Position numbers and translations under genes: made by a program. A DNA stretch of 64,000 bases from Lachnospiraceae bacterium (GTDB lineage Bacteria; Bacillota; Clostridia; Lachnospirales; Lachnospiraceae), in the NCBI GenBank assembly GCA_022769625.1, contig JALEJP010000022.1, positions 186,001 through 250,000 on the forward strand, read 5' to 3'. Below, in pieces: positions 36,759 through 45,305 of this stretch. How positions within the stretch are numbered: position 1 is the stretch's first letter; each line of letters opens with the position of its first letter. Under the pieces are notes generated by a model, which saw only the letters and a program-made list of their open reading frames with translations, was not told the origin of the DNA and did not search any database.

Positions 36759-36787
36759 TTGTCAAGCTAAGAAATATTTAATATAAT
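36759..36787 (+). promoter_or_regulatory. Promoter upstream of the CAP pseudogene
   Basis: TTGTCA (36759-36764), 17-nt spacer, TATAAT (36782-36787). A strong match. Repeat copy B lies directly downstream, so the repeat would be transcribed as the leader of the CAP locus. Confidence 0.7.
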
Positions 36788-36790
36788 AAT

Positions 36791-36852
36791 GATACCAGGG
36801 GCAAAAGGTCATGCTGTTCATGCTTGCATGAAAAAGCATGACCTTGGGACCC
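36791..36852. repeat. Dispersed palindromic repeat, copy B
   Basis: Starts GATACCAGGG, then AAAAGGTCATGCTG, the inner palindrome TTCATGC-TT-GCATGAA, AAAAGCATGACCTT and GGGACCC. It matches copy A (23486-23550) through nearly all its length. The outer arms AAGGTCATGCT/AGCATGACCTT form a perfect hairpin. It lies between the promoter and the start of the CAP pseudogene. Confidence 0.8.
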
Positions 36853-36913
36853 GCAAAACATGAGCAGGCAGTCATCTGCTGCCGCAAAAGAGAAGGAGAA
36901 ATGAAAGACAAAA

Positions 36914-37456
36914 ATGAAAAAAATCAAACTATGCCCTGCAATTTTACTGACCGGTCTGATGTTGCTTGCACTGTTTGTATCACCCGTCTCTGTTAAGGCT
37001 GCATGCATTAAACTGAACCACAAAACTCTTTGTATGACTGTGGGAAGTACAAAGACGCTGACTGCCACCACATCTATAAAAGGAGCAAAGCACTGGAAAT
37101 CCTCCAACAATAAAGTTGCCTGTGTTTCCAAAAAAGGAAGAGTACGGGCCAAAAATGGGCTGAATACGCTGAAAAGTGATCCGGTCCTGATACAGATCGC
37201 ATGTGATCGCTGTAACGAAATGGCAAAAAACCGTGTTTTGTCCCATACAAGACCGGATGGCAGTAAGGCATGGAGCCTGTTGGATCAGAGAGGGGTCGTT
37301 TATACTTACGCCGGTGAGAACATCGCCTGTACATCCGGTTATGGCATCAACGCGAAATATGCCACACAGCTATGGTATCAATCCTGCAGCCACAGGCTCA
37401 CTCCCATTTTTATGATCTGTACTATTTCAGTCTATTCCGTTGTAATAAAAGTCTGA
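36914..37456 (+). pseudogene. Decayed secreted CAP-domain protein
   Basis: A 180-codon frame with a signal peptide (LLTGLMLLALFVSPVSVKA), an N-terminal Ig/BIG2-like half (MTVGSTKTLTATT, WKSSNNKVACVSKKGRVRAK) and a CAP/SCP half (EMAKNRVLSHTRPDGSKAW, YAGENIAC, ATQLWYQS). The join after VRAKNGL lacks the Ig tail and the first CAP helix, suggesting an internal deletion. After LWYQS the expected GHR...NML block is garbled and a typical ending (FYDLYYF) appears in another frame. Both faults point to a pseudogene. CAP domains in Clostridia are extracellular and of uncertain function. It overlaps the convergent amidase gene by 25 nt. Confidence 0.65.
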
Positions 37457-38211
37457 AATCCTGCTCTTCGCAGCACCTGCTCCATTTTCACCGCATTTTC
37501 CAGCTTCTCAAACTCCCCTATCAGTACCCGGAAAAATCCCTGCTTATCCTCTTCAAGTACCGGAGCGAATCCCATTATGCCAAGCATACTCTCCAGATTT
37601 TTTGCATTTTCCTTTGACCTGAAATATCCGACCTGTACACGATAACGTTTCTCTTTGTCTTTTCCATTGGCTTCCACTTCCTGTGCATAGATGGTCTGCA
37701 GGATACCGTCTGAAATTGCCTGTGCCATCTCTTCGAAATTTTCATCAAAAATACGGTTATCCTCCCCGCTGTTTATAAAACCGGCTTCAACCAGAACGGC
37801 AGGCATCTTTGTTCTGCGAAGCACCACAAGCCCGGGACGTTCCTGTATACCGAGATTTTGAAATCCAACCTCTTCCAGCTCCCGATTGATATTTTCCGCC
37901 ATCTCCTCGGAAATTCCTCCCCGTTCATAGACCAGTGTCTGCACACCAGAGTACTGTCCTGGAATCGGACTGGAATTGCGGTGGATGGATACAAAAAGAT
38001 CTGCCCCCGCTTCATTTCCGATGGTCGCTTTCTGAAAAGGTGTCTGGTATACGTCCGTCGTTCTTGTATAGATCACATTCTGGCCGTTTTCTTCCAGAAT
38101 TTTTCCCACCGCCAGCGCCAGACGAAGCGTATCATCCTTCTCCTGTCTTCCTTCATAAACTGCTCCCGGATCTGAACCTCCATGTCCTGCATCAATCACA
38201 ATGGTTGCCAT
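37432..38211 (-). CDS. N-acetylmuramoyl-L-alanine amidase with SPOR domain
   Basis: A 259-residue protein. Residues 1-175 are an Amidase_3 domain with zinc ligands in IDAGHGGSDPG (His9), the Glu in YEGRQEKD and VSIHRNSSP, and the catalytic Glu in VLVEAGFIN. Residues 188-259 form a SPOR repeat (YRVQVGYFRSKENAKNLES, FFRVLIGEFEKLENA), which binds glycan strands lacking stem peptides. It cleaves the bond between MurNAc and L-Ala. No signal peptide is present, so export or release by lysis is unclear; similar leaderless clostridial amidases exist. The ribosome site lies within the hairpin at 38212-38262. Confidence 0.92.
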   Translation of the reverse strand: MATIVIDAGHGGSDPGAVYEGRQEKDDTLRLALAVGKILEENGQNVIYTRTTDVYQTPFQKATIGNEAGADLFVSIHRNSSPIPGQYSGVQTLVYERGGISEEMAENINRELEEVGFQNLGIQERPGLVVLRRTKMPAVLVEAGFINSGEDNRIFDENFEEMAQAISDGILQTIYAQEVEANGKDKEKRYRVQVGYFRSKENAKNLESMLGIMGFAPVLEEDKQGFFRVLIGEFEKLENAVKMEQVLRRAGFQTFITTE

Positions 38212-38262
38212 AAAAAAAGCTCCTGCATACTTTTATTATTAAAGTATGCAGGAACTTTTTTT
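38212..38262. terminator. Bidirectional terminator containing the amidase ribosome site
   Basis: TCCTGCATACTTT (38221-38233) pairs with AAAGTATGCAGGA (38241-38253), 13 bp, loop 7 nt, with T-runs on both sides (38256-38262 plus; 38218-38212 minus). On minus it ends the wall-binding gene unit; the AGGAG of the amidase (38224-38220) is part of the stem and the T-run leads directly into its ATG. Confidence 0.85.
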
Positions 38263-38282
38263 CGTTGCCTGAAATTACAGCA

Positions 38283-39272
38283 TTAATAGTTTGTGCAGAC
38301 ACCATTTTTATCAAACACATATATTTTCTGGTCGCCATTTGTCAGTGTGAAACGAATGGAAATTCCCTGCGCCATACTGCCCTTCGGATAAGTTGTATTA
38401 TTCGCCTTCGTCTTGGAACGGAAGAAATAATAATACTTGTTGCTGATCTTACACCATCCTGTGATCATCTGGCCGAGTGCCACCGTCCTGGTATCCATGA
38501 AATAATAGCGATTTTTCACTTTTAACCAGCCGGTATGCATAAATCCATCTGAATCAAAATAGTAACGTTTGCCGCCGATTGTTTTCCAGCCGGTCACCAT
38601 CTTGTTCTTACTGTAGTATTTCCACTGTTTTCCGTACCCGACCCAGCCTGTTCCACTGCTGTTGGTTCTGCGGTCATCACGGTAGCCGGCAATATAATTG
38701 CCGTCACTGCCAACATATTTGTCCCCGATCCAGGTATCCTTTGCAATTCGCCCGTCTGCGCCAAGATACAGGTTTTTTCCTTTGTATTTTACCCACTTAC
38801 TGGTCTGCATAACACCTTTATTGCTGAAACAATAGGTGTAGCCTTCCACTTTTTTCCAACCGGTAAGCACATAACCCTTTTTGTTGAAATAATAGGTCTT
38901 ACCATTGATCTTCAGCCACTGATTTTTCGGACGCTTCGTGCCGTCACCATAGGAATACCAGATCTTGCCATTTGCTGTTTTCCGGAAGCCTGCCTCCTGA
39001 CACACTTTCTGCAGTACACCATCCTCCCCAAAAACATAGGTGATACCGCCGATCTTACGAATGCCGGTATACATGACCCCGGTTTTCGGTGCGAAATAAT
39101 ACTGCTTCCCCTCCAGTGTCAGCCATCCTTTCTGCATGGTGCCGTCTTCCTGATAATAGAAGCGATTGCCTCCCACATCTTTAAAGCCCCCGGCAGCAAA
39201 CGATGTGACTGAAACCAGCATACTCAGTGCAAATGCTGCCATCAGTCCGAACCCCGTTTTCTTTTTCATCAT
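38283..39272 (-). CDS. Secreted cell-wall-binding repeat protein
   Basis: A 329-residue exported protein: signal peptide (about 1-27, ending TSFAA), then about a dozen CW_binding-type repeats of about 20 residues with the pattern GW...G..YYF...G (for example GWLTLEGKQYYF, GWKTIGGKRYYFDSDG, GWLKVKNRYYF). Such repeats fold into a beta-solenoid binding choline or glycans of teichoic acids. There is no separate catalytic domain, so it is probably a surface binding protein. GGGGAG precedes the two adjacent ATGs. It begins 23 nt after the rnfB stop and may be on the Rnf transcript. Confidence 0.9.
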   Translation of the reverse strand: MMKKKTGFGLMAAFALSMLVSVTSFAAGGFKDVGGNRFYYQEDGTMQKGWLTLEGKQYYFAPKTGVMYTGIRKIGGITYVFGEDGVLQKVCQEAGFRKTANGKIWYSYGDGTKRPKNQWLKINGKTYYFNKKGYVLTGWKKVEGYTYCFSNKGVMQTSKWVKYKGKNLYLGADGRIAKDTWIGDKYVGSDGNYIAGYRDDRRTNSSGTGWVGYGKQWKYYSKNKMVTGWKTIGGKRYYFDSDGFMHTGWLKVKNRYYFMDTRTVALGQMITGWCKISNKYYYFFRSKTKANNTTYPKGSMAQGISIRFTLTNGDQKIYVFDKNGVCTNY

Positions 39273-39295
39273 AGAATCTCCCCTTTCTTAATTCT

Positions 39296-40105
39296 TTATG
39301 CCTCTTTACTGACCGGTCCGGTAATAACCCCTCTCGGACAAACAGAAGCACAGGTACCACAATTTGTACACTTTTCTGTGTCTACATGAGCAATATTGCC
39401 TTCGACTGTAATTGCTCCGGATGGACACTCTTTCTGGCATTTTTTACAGCCGATACATCCGGCCTCACATGCCTGCATAACCTGTTTTCCTTTATCCTTC
39501 GATGCGCAGCGCACCAGATAACGGTTGTCATATGGAACCAGCTCTATGAGCCTGCGCGGACAACGTGCCACGCATTTGCCACATGCTTTGCATTTTTCTT
39601 TATCCACAACTGCCACACCATCCACAACATGGATTGCATCAAATGGACATACCTTTTCACAGGTTCCATGTCCAAGACAGCCGTACTGACAGGTTTTTGG
39701 TCCCCCCGCCGGAACAAACTCCATCATCTCACAGTCTGTCACGCCATAATAATTATACTTTTCTTTCGCTTTTTCACAGGTACCGGCACATTTGACAAAA
39801 GCCACCATATGAATACTCTCGCCTGCTTCCTGACCCATGATTGCTGCGATCTTCTCTGCAGCCGGGGCGCCTCCCACCGGACATCCGTCCACAGGTGCTT
39901 CCCCTTTTGCGATGGCCTTTGCCATAGCATCACAGCCTGCATATCCACAGCCGCCGCAGTTGTTGCCCGGAAGCTGCTCGCGCACCAGCTGTTCCTTCTC
40001 ATCGATCTCAACCTTAAACTTTTTATCTGCCACGCCCAGAAACAGTCCGAGAAGCAGACCTGTTCCGCCCACAATCGCAGCGGCAAGAATCATTTCCATT
40101 ACCAT
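39296..40105 (-). CDS. rnfB: Rnf complex subunit RnfB
   Basis: A 269-residue iron-sulfur subunit that accepts electrons from ferredoxin. Residues 1-28 form a membrane anchor (ILAAAIVGGTGLLLGLFLGV). About 48-75 hold the Fes motif (NNCGGCGYAGCDAMAKAI). The C-terminal half has repeated CxxCxxCxxxC ferredoxin motifs: CLGHGTCEKVCPFDAI, CKACGKCVARCPRR, CIGCKKCQKECPSGAI and CTNCGTCASVCPRG. AGGAGG precedes the start. It is the last rnf gene, 16 nt after rnfA. Confidence 0.96.
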   Translation of the reverse strand: MVMEMILAAAIVGGTGLLLGLFLGVADKKFKVEIDEKEQLVREQLPGNNCGGCGYAGCDAMAKAIAKGEAPVDGCPVGGAPAAEKIAAIMGQEAGESIHMVAFVKCAGTCEKAKEKYNYYGVTDCEMMEFVPAGGPKTCQYGCLGHGTCEKVCPFDAIHVVDGVAVVDKEKCKACGKCVARCPRRLIELVPYDNRYLVRCASKDKGKQVMQACEAGCIGCKKCQKECPSGAITVEGNIAHVDTEKCTNCGTCASVCPRGVITGPVSKEA

Positions 40106-40121
40106 ACTCTGCTCCTCCTTC

Positions 40122-40697
40122 CTATTTCAGACTGGAAAATCCGAAAAATGCAATCGCCATCAGACATGCTGTCAACAGTACGATAGGAGAACCCTGAAAT
40201 GCTTCCGGCACATCATTGTACTCTGTCTTTTCCCGGATACCTGCCATAAGGACGATCGAAATCGTAAATCCTACCGCAGTAGCCAGTCCATTTACCACAC
40301 TCTCCAAAACATTGTAGCTTTTCTGAACATTGATCAGAGCCACACCCAGAACGGCACAGTTGGTGGTGATCAGCGGCAGATACACACCCAGAGCATTATA
40401 AAGGGCAGGGCTGCACTTTTTCAGGAACATCTCCACAAGCTGAACCAGAGCGGCAATCACAAGAATGAACACGATGGTCTGCAGATACACCACATTCAAC
40501 GGAACAAGAATAAACTGATAAATCAACGCAGTCAGCAGAGAGGATATCGTGATAACGAAAATAACTGCTCCCCCCATACCTGCAGCCGTATTCACTTTTT
40601 TGGATACACCAAGAAACGGACACAGACCGAGGAACTGACTTAACACAACATTATTGATAAAAGCAGTACCAACCGCGATCATCAGAAGCTCTTTCAT
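40122..40697 (-). CDS. rnfA: Rnf complex subunit RnfA
   Basis: A 191-residue integral membrane subunit with six helices, homologous to NqrE. Family segments are FINNVVLSQFLGLCPFLGVS, with the conserved Cys that with RnfE binds a membrane-embedded [2Fe-2S] cluster, and TTNCAVLGVALI with the second Cys. It forms part of the ion path. Its ATG overlaps the rnfE stop by 4 nt; GGAGGGGAG is upstream. Confidence 0.96.
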   Translation of the reverse strand: MKELLMIAVGTAFINNVVLSQFLGLCPFLGVSKKVNTAAGMGGAVIFVITISSLLTALIYQFILVPLNVVYLQTIVFILVIAALVQLVEMFLKKCSPALYNALGVYLPLITTNCAVLGVALINVQKSYNVLESVVNGLATAVGFTISIVLMAGIREKTEYNDVPEAFQGSPIVLLTACLMAIAFFGFSSLK

Positions 40698-41377
40698 AAT
40701 GTCTCCCCTCCTTTACAGCTGCTTGCACAGGCTTCACAGTGTCCGGTACAGCCAGTACCAATTCTGGTCTCTTTTCCTTTTCGCTGTGCATTCAGCTTCA
40801 CTTTATTCTGCACTGCAATCAACAGAGACAGTACCAGAAATGCACCCGGTGCAAGAATAAAAATCGTGATTGGTTCGTAGGATGCCGGCATGATCTGTGC
40901 GCCAAAAACAGTACCTGCACCAATCAATTCACGTACGATACCGATGCTGGTAAGTCCAATGGTAAATCCAAGTCCCATACCAACGCCATCAAAAAAGGAC
41001 GGAATAACCGGATTCAGGGAAGCATAAGCTTCCGCTCTTCCCAGAATAATACAGTTAACTACGATCAGCGGAATATAAATGCCAAGGCTTTCATACAGGG
41101 ATGGTACATAAGCCTGCAGAAGGAACTGTACGATCGTTACAAAAGAGGCTACGACCACAATAAACGCCGGCATACGCACGCCGTTTGGAATGATTTTCCT
41201 CAGTGCAGAGATCATCAGGTTTGACATGGCAAGAATTACCGTAGTGGTAAGTCCCATGCCCAGACCATTCATGGCAGATGTTGTGACCGCCAGTGTCGGA
41301 CACATACCGAGCATCAGCACAAAGGTAGGATTTTCTTTGATAATACCGTTATACAGACGTTCTGTTACTTTACTCAT
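40694..41377 (-). CDS. rnfE: Rnf complex subunit RnfE
   Basis: A 227-residue six-helix subunit paired with RnfA (NqrD homologue). It has GMCPTLAVTTSAMNGLGMGL and VVNCIILGRAEAYAS, each with a Cys of the shared [2Fe-2S] site. The C-terminus is unusually Cys-rich (CTGHCEACASSC), which may bind metal. It overlaps rnfG by 8 nt and rnfA by 4 nt, so translation is coupled. Confidence 0.95.
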   Translation of the reverse strand: MSKVTERLYNGIIKENPTFVLMLGMCPTLAVTTSAMNGLGMGLTTTVILAMSNLMISALRKIIPNGVRMPAFIVVVASFVTIVQFLLQAYVPSLYESLGIYIPLIVVNCIILGRAEAYASLNPVIPSFFDGVGMGLGFTIGLTSIGIVRELIGAGTVFGAQIMPASYEPITIFILAPGAFLVLSLLIAVQNKVKLNAQRKGKETRIGTGCTGHCEACASSCKGGETL

Positions 41378-41996
41378 TTAATACTCCCCCTTCCACCAGG
41401 CTCTGATAGAAGCAGATACCCGCATTCACACCATTTGTCATGGCTTTTGAAGTAAAGGTAGCACCACTAATGGCATCAATCTCATTTTCAGCGGCAGCTC
41501 CTGTCTTTGTTACCACGAACTGATCCACTGCTTTATCGCGAAACTGACCTTTAAAGGAATCTTCCGTAGCATGCATGCCAAGACCGGCTGTCTCACTGAT
41601 CGAAAGAATTTCCACTCCTTTTACCGTTCCTTCCAGATCAATTCCCATGGAGAAATTGATATCGCCGCCATATCCTTCATGTGAGGTCAGATTGATAACA
41701 ACCCCGGCAATCTGACCGCCGTTATTTACCAGATAAAAGTTTTCAATGGTATCCGCCGTACTGTCATACCCTGCCGCCGTCAGCGCATCTGCCGCAGCTG
41801 CAAGAAGCTCATCTTTCTGTTCTGGCTCGACGAACTCTTCCGCACCTGGAAAGACTGCAAGATATGCTTCCTGTTCTGCTTTGGCCTCCGCCTGTGCAAT
41901 GGGCTCTTTTGTGATACCGTATACCGTTCCAAGAAGTAATCCGGCTACCAGAGTGATTGCCATCAAAATCAATGCATTCTTAATGATCTTATTCAT
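41370..41996 (-). CDS. rnfG: Rnf complex subunit RnfG
   Basis: A 208-residue subunit with one N-terminal membrane helix (ALILMAITLVAGLLLGTVYG) and an outside FMN domain. The flavinylation motif is ISGATFTSKA near residue 181, where FMN attaches to the Thr through a phosphoester; this requires an ApbE transferase, which is not in the window. NFSMGIDLEGTVKGVEILS and TAGLGMHA are typical. It overlaps rnfD by 4 nt. Confidence 0.95.
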   Translation of the reverse strand: MNKIIKNALILMAITLVAGLLLGTVYGITKEPIAQAEAKAEQEAYLAVFPGAEEFVEPEQKDELLAAAADALTAAGYDSTADTIENFYLVNNGGQIAGVVINLTSHEGYGGDINFSMGIDLEGTVKGVEILSISETAGLGMHATEDSFKGQFRDKAVDQFVVTKTGAAAENEIDAISGATFTSKAMTNGVNAGICFYQSLVEGGVLNE

Positions 41997-42925
41997 GCTT
42001 TTTTCCCTCCTTTTCCAAATGCCGTAGGAGGTGTTACCTTCTCAATCAGCGGTACCAGAAGATTGGAGAGAATGATCGCATAGGAAACACCTTCCGAAGC
42101 GCTGCCAAAAAAGCGGAAAATACCGGTGAGTATACCGATCACACAGCCGTATACGATCTGTCCCTTTTTCGTGATGGGTGAGGTCACATAATCGGTAGCC
42201 ATAAAGAAGGCACCGAGCATCAGTCCGCCGCCGCACAGCTGAGCTGCCAGATACTGCAGATCAAACCCGTGCCCGCCGAAAATCAGCGTAAAAATCGCAA
42301 ATGTAATCAGATACGATGCCGGAATGCGCAGATCGATCACCTTGAAAATCAGAAGAATCGCAGCACCAATCAGAATCGCAATCACCGATGTCTCACCGAT
42401 GGTTCCTGCAGTATTTCCCACAAACAGATCCACAAGATTTACACTCTCTCCCGCTTTCATGGCTGCCAGAGGTGTTGCTCCTGTGATACCGTCATATGTA
42501 AAATCCGTCATCCTTCCTGTAAAGGAAATCAGAAGGAAGCATCTGGCTGCAAGCGCCGGATTCATAAAATTCTGCCCAAGTCCGCCAAAAAGCTGTTTCA
42601 CAAAAATGATTGCAAAAACAGAACCGATGATCGGCAGCCACCATGGCACCGATACCGGAAGATTCAGTGCCAGGAGAAGTCCTGTTACCGCTGCACTGAA
42701 ATCAAAAATCGTAACTTTCCTGTGCATCAGTTTCTCATAAATATATTCTGTGAGAACGCAGGAAGCTACTGAAATCACAATAATCCCAAGTGCACGCATA
42801 CCAAAATGCCATACACCAAAAACAGATGCCGGAAGCAGTGCGATCAAAACAAGAAGCATCAGGTCACTGCTTTTCTTTGAATCTCTGATATGCGGATTGG
42901 ATGATATATTCAGCATTTCACTCAT
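41993..42925 (-). CDS. rnfD: Rnf complex subunit RnfD
   Basis: A 310-residue membrane subunit (NqrB homologue) with nine or so helices. The covalent-FMN motif is DGITGATPLAAMK near residue 165; GGLGQNFMNPALAARCFLL and MATDYVTSPITKKGQ are diagnostic. With RnfG it passes electrons through the membrane while cations are moved. It overlaps rnfC and rnfG by 4 nt each. Confidence 0.95.
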   Translation of the reverse strand: MSEMLNISSNPHIRDSKKSSDLMLLVLIALLPASVFGVWHFGMRALGIIVISVASCVLTEYIYEKLMHRKVTIFDFSAAVTGLLLALNLPVSVPWWLPIIGSVFAIIFVKQLFGGLGQNFMNPALAARCFLLISFTGRMTDFTYDGITGATPLAAMKAGESVNLVDLFVGNTAGTIGETSVIAILIGAAILLIFKVIDLRIPASYLITFAIFTLIFGGHGFDLQYLAAQLCGGGLMLGAFFMATDYVTSPITKKGQIVYGCVIGILTGIFRFFGSASEGVSYAIILSNLLVPLIEKVTPPTAFGKGGKKA

Positions 42926-44262
42926 TTTCCTTTTCCTCCCTGTGCCGCTTTTTTCCGATCTGCAAGAACAATCTTGCGCATGGATTTAATGTATTGTGTC
43001 AGAGGACGTTTAGCCGGACAGATAAAGCTGCAGCATCCGCATTCACAGCACTCCATACCTTCCGCTTTTACAAACGCCTCTTTATCATATCTCTTTGCAT
43101 AATCCGCAAGCCTTGAAGGAACAACTCTGCCCGGACAGACAGAAACACAGCGGCCGCAGTTGATACACGCAGTCTCACTGGCCTCAGCCGCCTCATCCTT
43201 TGTCAGACAAAGGATGGCAGAAGAAGTTTTCGTTACCGGAACATCCAGTGAATAGAGCGGCATGCCCATCATAGGTCCGCCCGAAATCACTTTTTTAGGC
43301 TCCTCCACAAAACCTCCCGCTTCCTCAATCAGCTCACGGAAATTCGTTCCAACCGGAACCCGGATGTTCTGTGGCTCTCGAATGGCATTTCCTGTGATCG
43401 TCATTACCTTTTTCATAACCGGTTTTCCCAGGTATACTGCATCGTAGATTGCATGAATCGTGTCACAATTGCTGACGACACATCCCGCATCAGCCGGAAG
43501 CATGGAAGAGTTGATCTGTCTTCCCGTTGTGGCAAAAATCAGCTGCCGCTCTGCTCCCTGGGGATACTTGGTTTTTAACTGTATCACCTCGATATCCGCA
43601 TCTTTTCCGGAAGCTGCAATCAGCTTGTCTGCCGCATCTTTCTTGTTATCCTCCACCGCAAGGATGCCCTTTACCTTTCCGAACACCTTCATGGCGGCCC
43701 GCAGTCCTCCTACGATCTTCTCCGGCTCCTCCATCATCCGTCGGTAATCTGAGGTCAGATATGGCTCGCACTCTGCACAGTTTACAATAACATAATCAAT
43801 TTTTGAGGGATCCTTCGGGGAATACTTTACATGAGTCGGAAATCCGGCTCCTCCCATTCCTACAATCCCTGCCTCCTTCATCATTTCGAGAATCTCCTCA
43901 CCCGTAAGCTCAGATAACTCCTTCCGTTTTGGCCAGTCAATCTCCTCATATTTTCCGTCATTTTCAATGACGATTGAATTGACCATTGCCCCTGAGACAG
44001 TCAGCCTGGGTTCAATGGTTTTCACAGTACCGGAAACAGAAGCACAGATACACGCAGATACAAATCCACCTGCCTCCGCAATTTTCTGTCCTGCCAGCAC
44101 ATGATCGCCTTTGTTCACGATCGGTGCAGCCGGTGCTCCGATATGCTGAGAAAGCGGGTAGACAAGATCGCCTTTGGGCAATACCTCACGGATCGGTTTG
44201 TCCTTCGACAAATCCTTTCCGTCGTAGGGATGAATGCCACCCTTAAAAGTAAATCGCAGCAT
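42922..44262 (-). CDS. rnfC: Rnf complex subunit RnfC
   Basis: A 446-residue peripheral subunit that reduces NAD. It has the N-terminal FKGGIHPYDGKD motif, the NADH/FMN-binding GMGGAGFPTHVK (about 134-145) and NCAECEPYLTSDYR, a SLBB-like segment (IRVPVGTNFRELIEEAGG), and two [4Fe-4S] motifs near the end: CINCGRCVSVCPGR and CCECGCCSFICPAKRP. First rnf gene; order rnfCDGEAB as in other Clostridia. It starts 16 nt after the CmpB-like gene. Confidence 0.96.
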   Translation of the reverse strand: MLRFTFKGGIHPYDGKDLSKDKPIREVLPKGDLVYPLSQHIGAPAAPIVNKGDHVLAGQKIAEAGGFVSACICASVSGTVKTIEPRLTVSGAMVNSIVIENDGKYEEIDWPKRKELSELTGEEILEMMKEAGIVGMGGAGFPTHVKYSPKDPSKIDYVIVNCAECEPYLTSDYRRMMEEPEKIVGGLRAAMKVFGKVKGILAVEDNKKDAADKLIAASGKDADIEVIQLKTKYPQGAERQLIFATTGRQINSSMLPADAGCVVSNCDTIHAIYDAVYLGKPVMKKVMTITGNAIREPQNIRVPVGTNFRELIEEAGGFVEEPKKVISGGPMMGMPLYSLDVPVTKTSSAILCLTKDEAAEASETACINCGRCVSVCPGRVVPSRLADYAKRYDKEAFVKAEGMECCECGCCSFICPAKRPLTQYIKSMRKIVLADRKKAAQGGKGK

Positions 44263-44278
44263 AGCTTTATCCTCCTTC

Positions 44279-45178
44279 TTATTTATTCTTGTTGTTGCTT
44301 TTTTTATCTTTTCTTCGGCGGTATGCCTTATGAATATTCGGATATGCTCTCATAAAACGACGGTTTACACCTGTGATTTTGGAAATCCCTTCCTGATACT
44401 GTTCCCGGAAATTCCTTGTATGCTCCCGGAAGCTCTCCAGATATTCCGTAAGGCCTTTTTCTTCTATCCGCTTCTGGAAACCATTCTGGTAGTCCCCAAC
44501 TCTGTCCTGAATCTCTTTCAGACTGGGGAACTGCTTTTTATAAGTTCCAAGCAGCTCACGTACTTCCTCGGCAGACTCATACAGTCTGGTACTCTGGAGA
44601 TATTCGGAAAAATCCTCCATGACAGTCTGCAGGCGCGCAAGCTTTTTGCCCAGTTTGAATGCTGCCAGAGACGAAACGGTAAAATCAACCGCATACAGAA
44701 TCCCGCACAGAATCACAAATGCATGCCCGGTCGCCACATCAAACAACCCGATCACCCACTCGGCAAAGGGCTGAAGAACCTCAAACATCAGCAGAGTAAA
44801 AAAACCCCAGGCAATCGAGCTGCCCAGACATATGCGCCCCTGTATGTTAAACGGTTTATCACTGTAATCCCACCAGCTTGTGTGAAACAGGGTCTCCATC
44901 ACCCACGCAGTCACATATTCCAGAACCGTAGCAAGTATAATACCGCCCAAAAACAGCCAGAGGCCGTGATTCGCCAGAGGTCTGAGAAGCACATAAACAC
45001 TCATGGCTCCAACCCCGTAAATCGTACAGACCGGCCCGGTTACAAATCCACGGTTTACCAGACGCTTTTCTTTTATTGAAACATAGGAACTCTCCCACAC
45101 CCATCCAAGAAAACTGTAAAGAATCAGCCAGAAAAGAATATGGTACAAATCTACTCCTAAAACTTTAAAATCCCACAT
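44279..45178 (-). CDS. CmpB-like (PF06541-type) membrane protein
   Basis: A 299-residue protein often labelled putative ABC transporter permease. Four or five helices fill residues 10-165, with the family blocks LILYSFLGWVWESSYVSI, RGFVTGPVCTIYGVGA, LEYVTAWVMETLFHTSWWDYS and IQGRICLGSSIAWGFF. The second half (about 170-299) is a long, highly charged region, probably coiled-coil in the cytoplasm, ending in a Lys/Arg/Asn-rich tail. The function is unknown; the ABC label rests on weak similarity. It lies 16 nt before rnfC on the same strand, so it could share its transcript. Confidence 0.82.
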   Translation of the reverse strand: MWDFKVLGVDLYHILFWLILYSFLGWVWESSYVSIKEKRLVNRGFVTGPVCTIYGVGAMSVYVLLRPLANHGLWLFLGGIILATVLEYVTAWVMETLFHTSWWDYSDKPFNIQGRICLGSSIAWGFFTLLMFEVLQPFAEWVIGLFDVATGHAFVILCGILYAVDFTVSSLAAFKLGKKLARLQTVMEDFSEYLQSTRLYESAEEVRELLGTYKKQFPSLKEIQDRVGDYQNGFQKRIEEKGLTEYLESFREHTRNFREQYQEGISKITGVNRRFMRAYPNIHKAYRRRKDKKSNNKNK

Positions 45179-45224
45179 AAAATTACGTTCTCCTTTTTCA
45201 CTACCGTTTCTGATTTTCTTTCCG

Positions 45225-45253
45225 TTGCATTTTCAGACCATCGAGCATATAAT
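45225..45253 (+). promoter_or_regulatory. Promoter of the YprB-like gene
   Basis: TTGCAT (45225-45230), 17-nt spacer, TATAAT (45248-45253), 52 nt before the start. Close to consensus; divergent from the CmpB-like/rnf unit. Confidence 0.75.
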
Positions 45254-45305
45254 ACGAATCATACCTGCCAGAATGCAGGTACCGGCATGAAAGGAATCTA
45301 TAATT

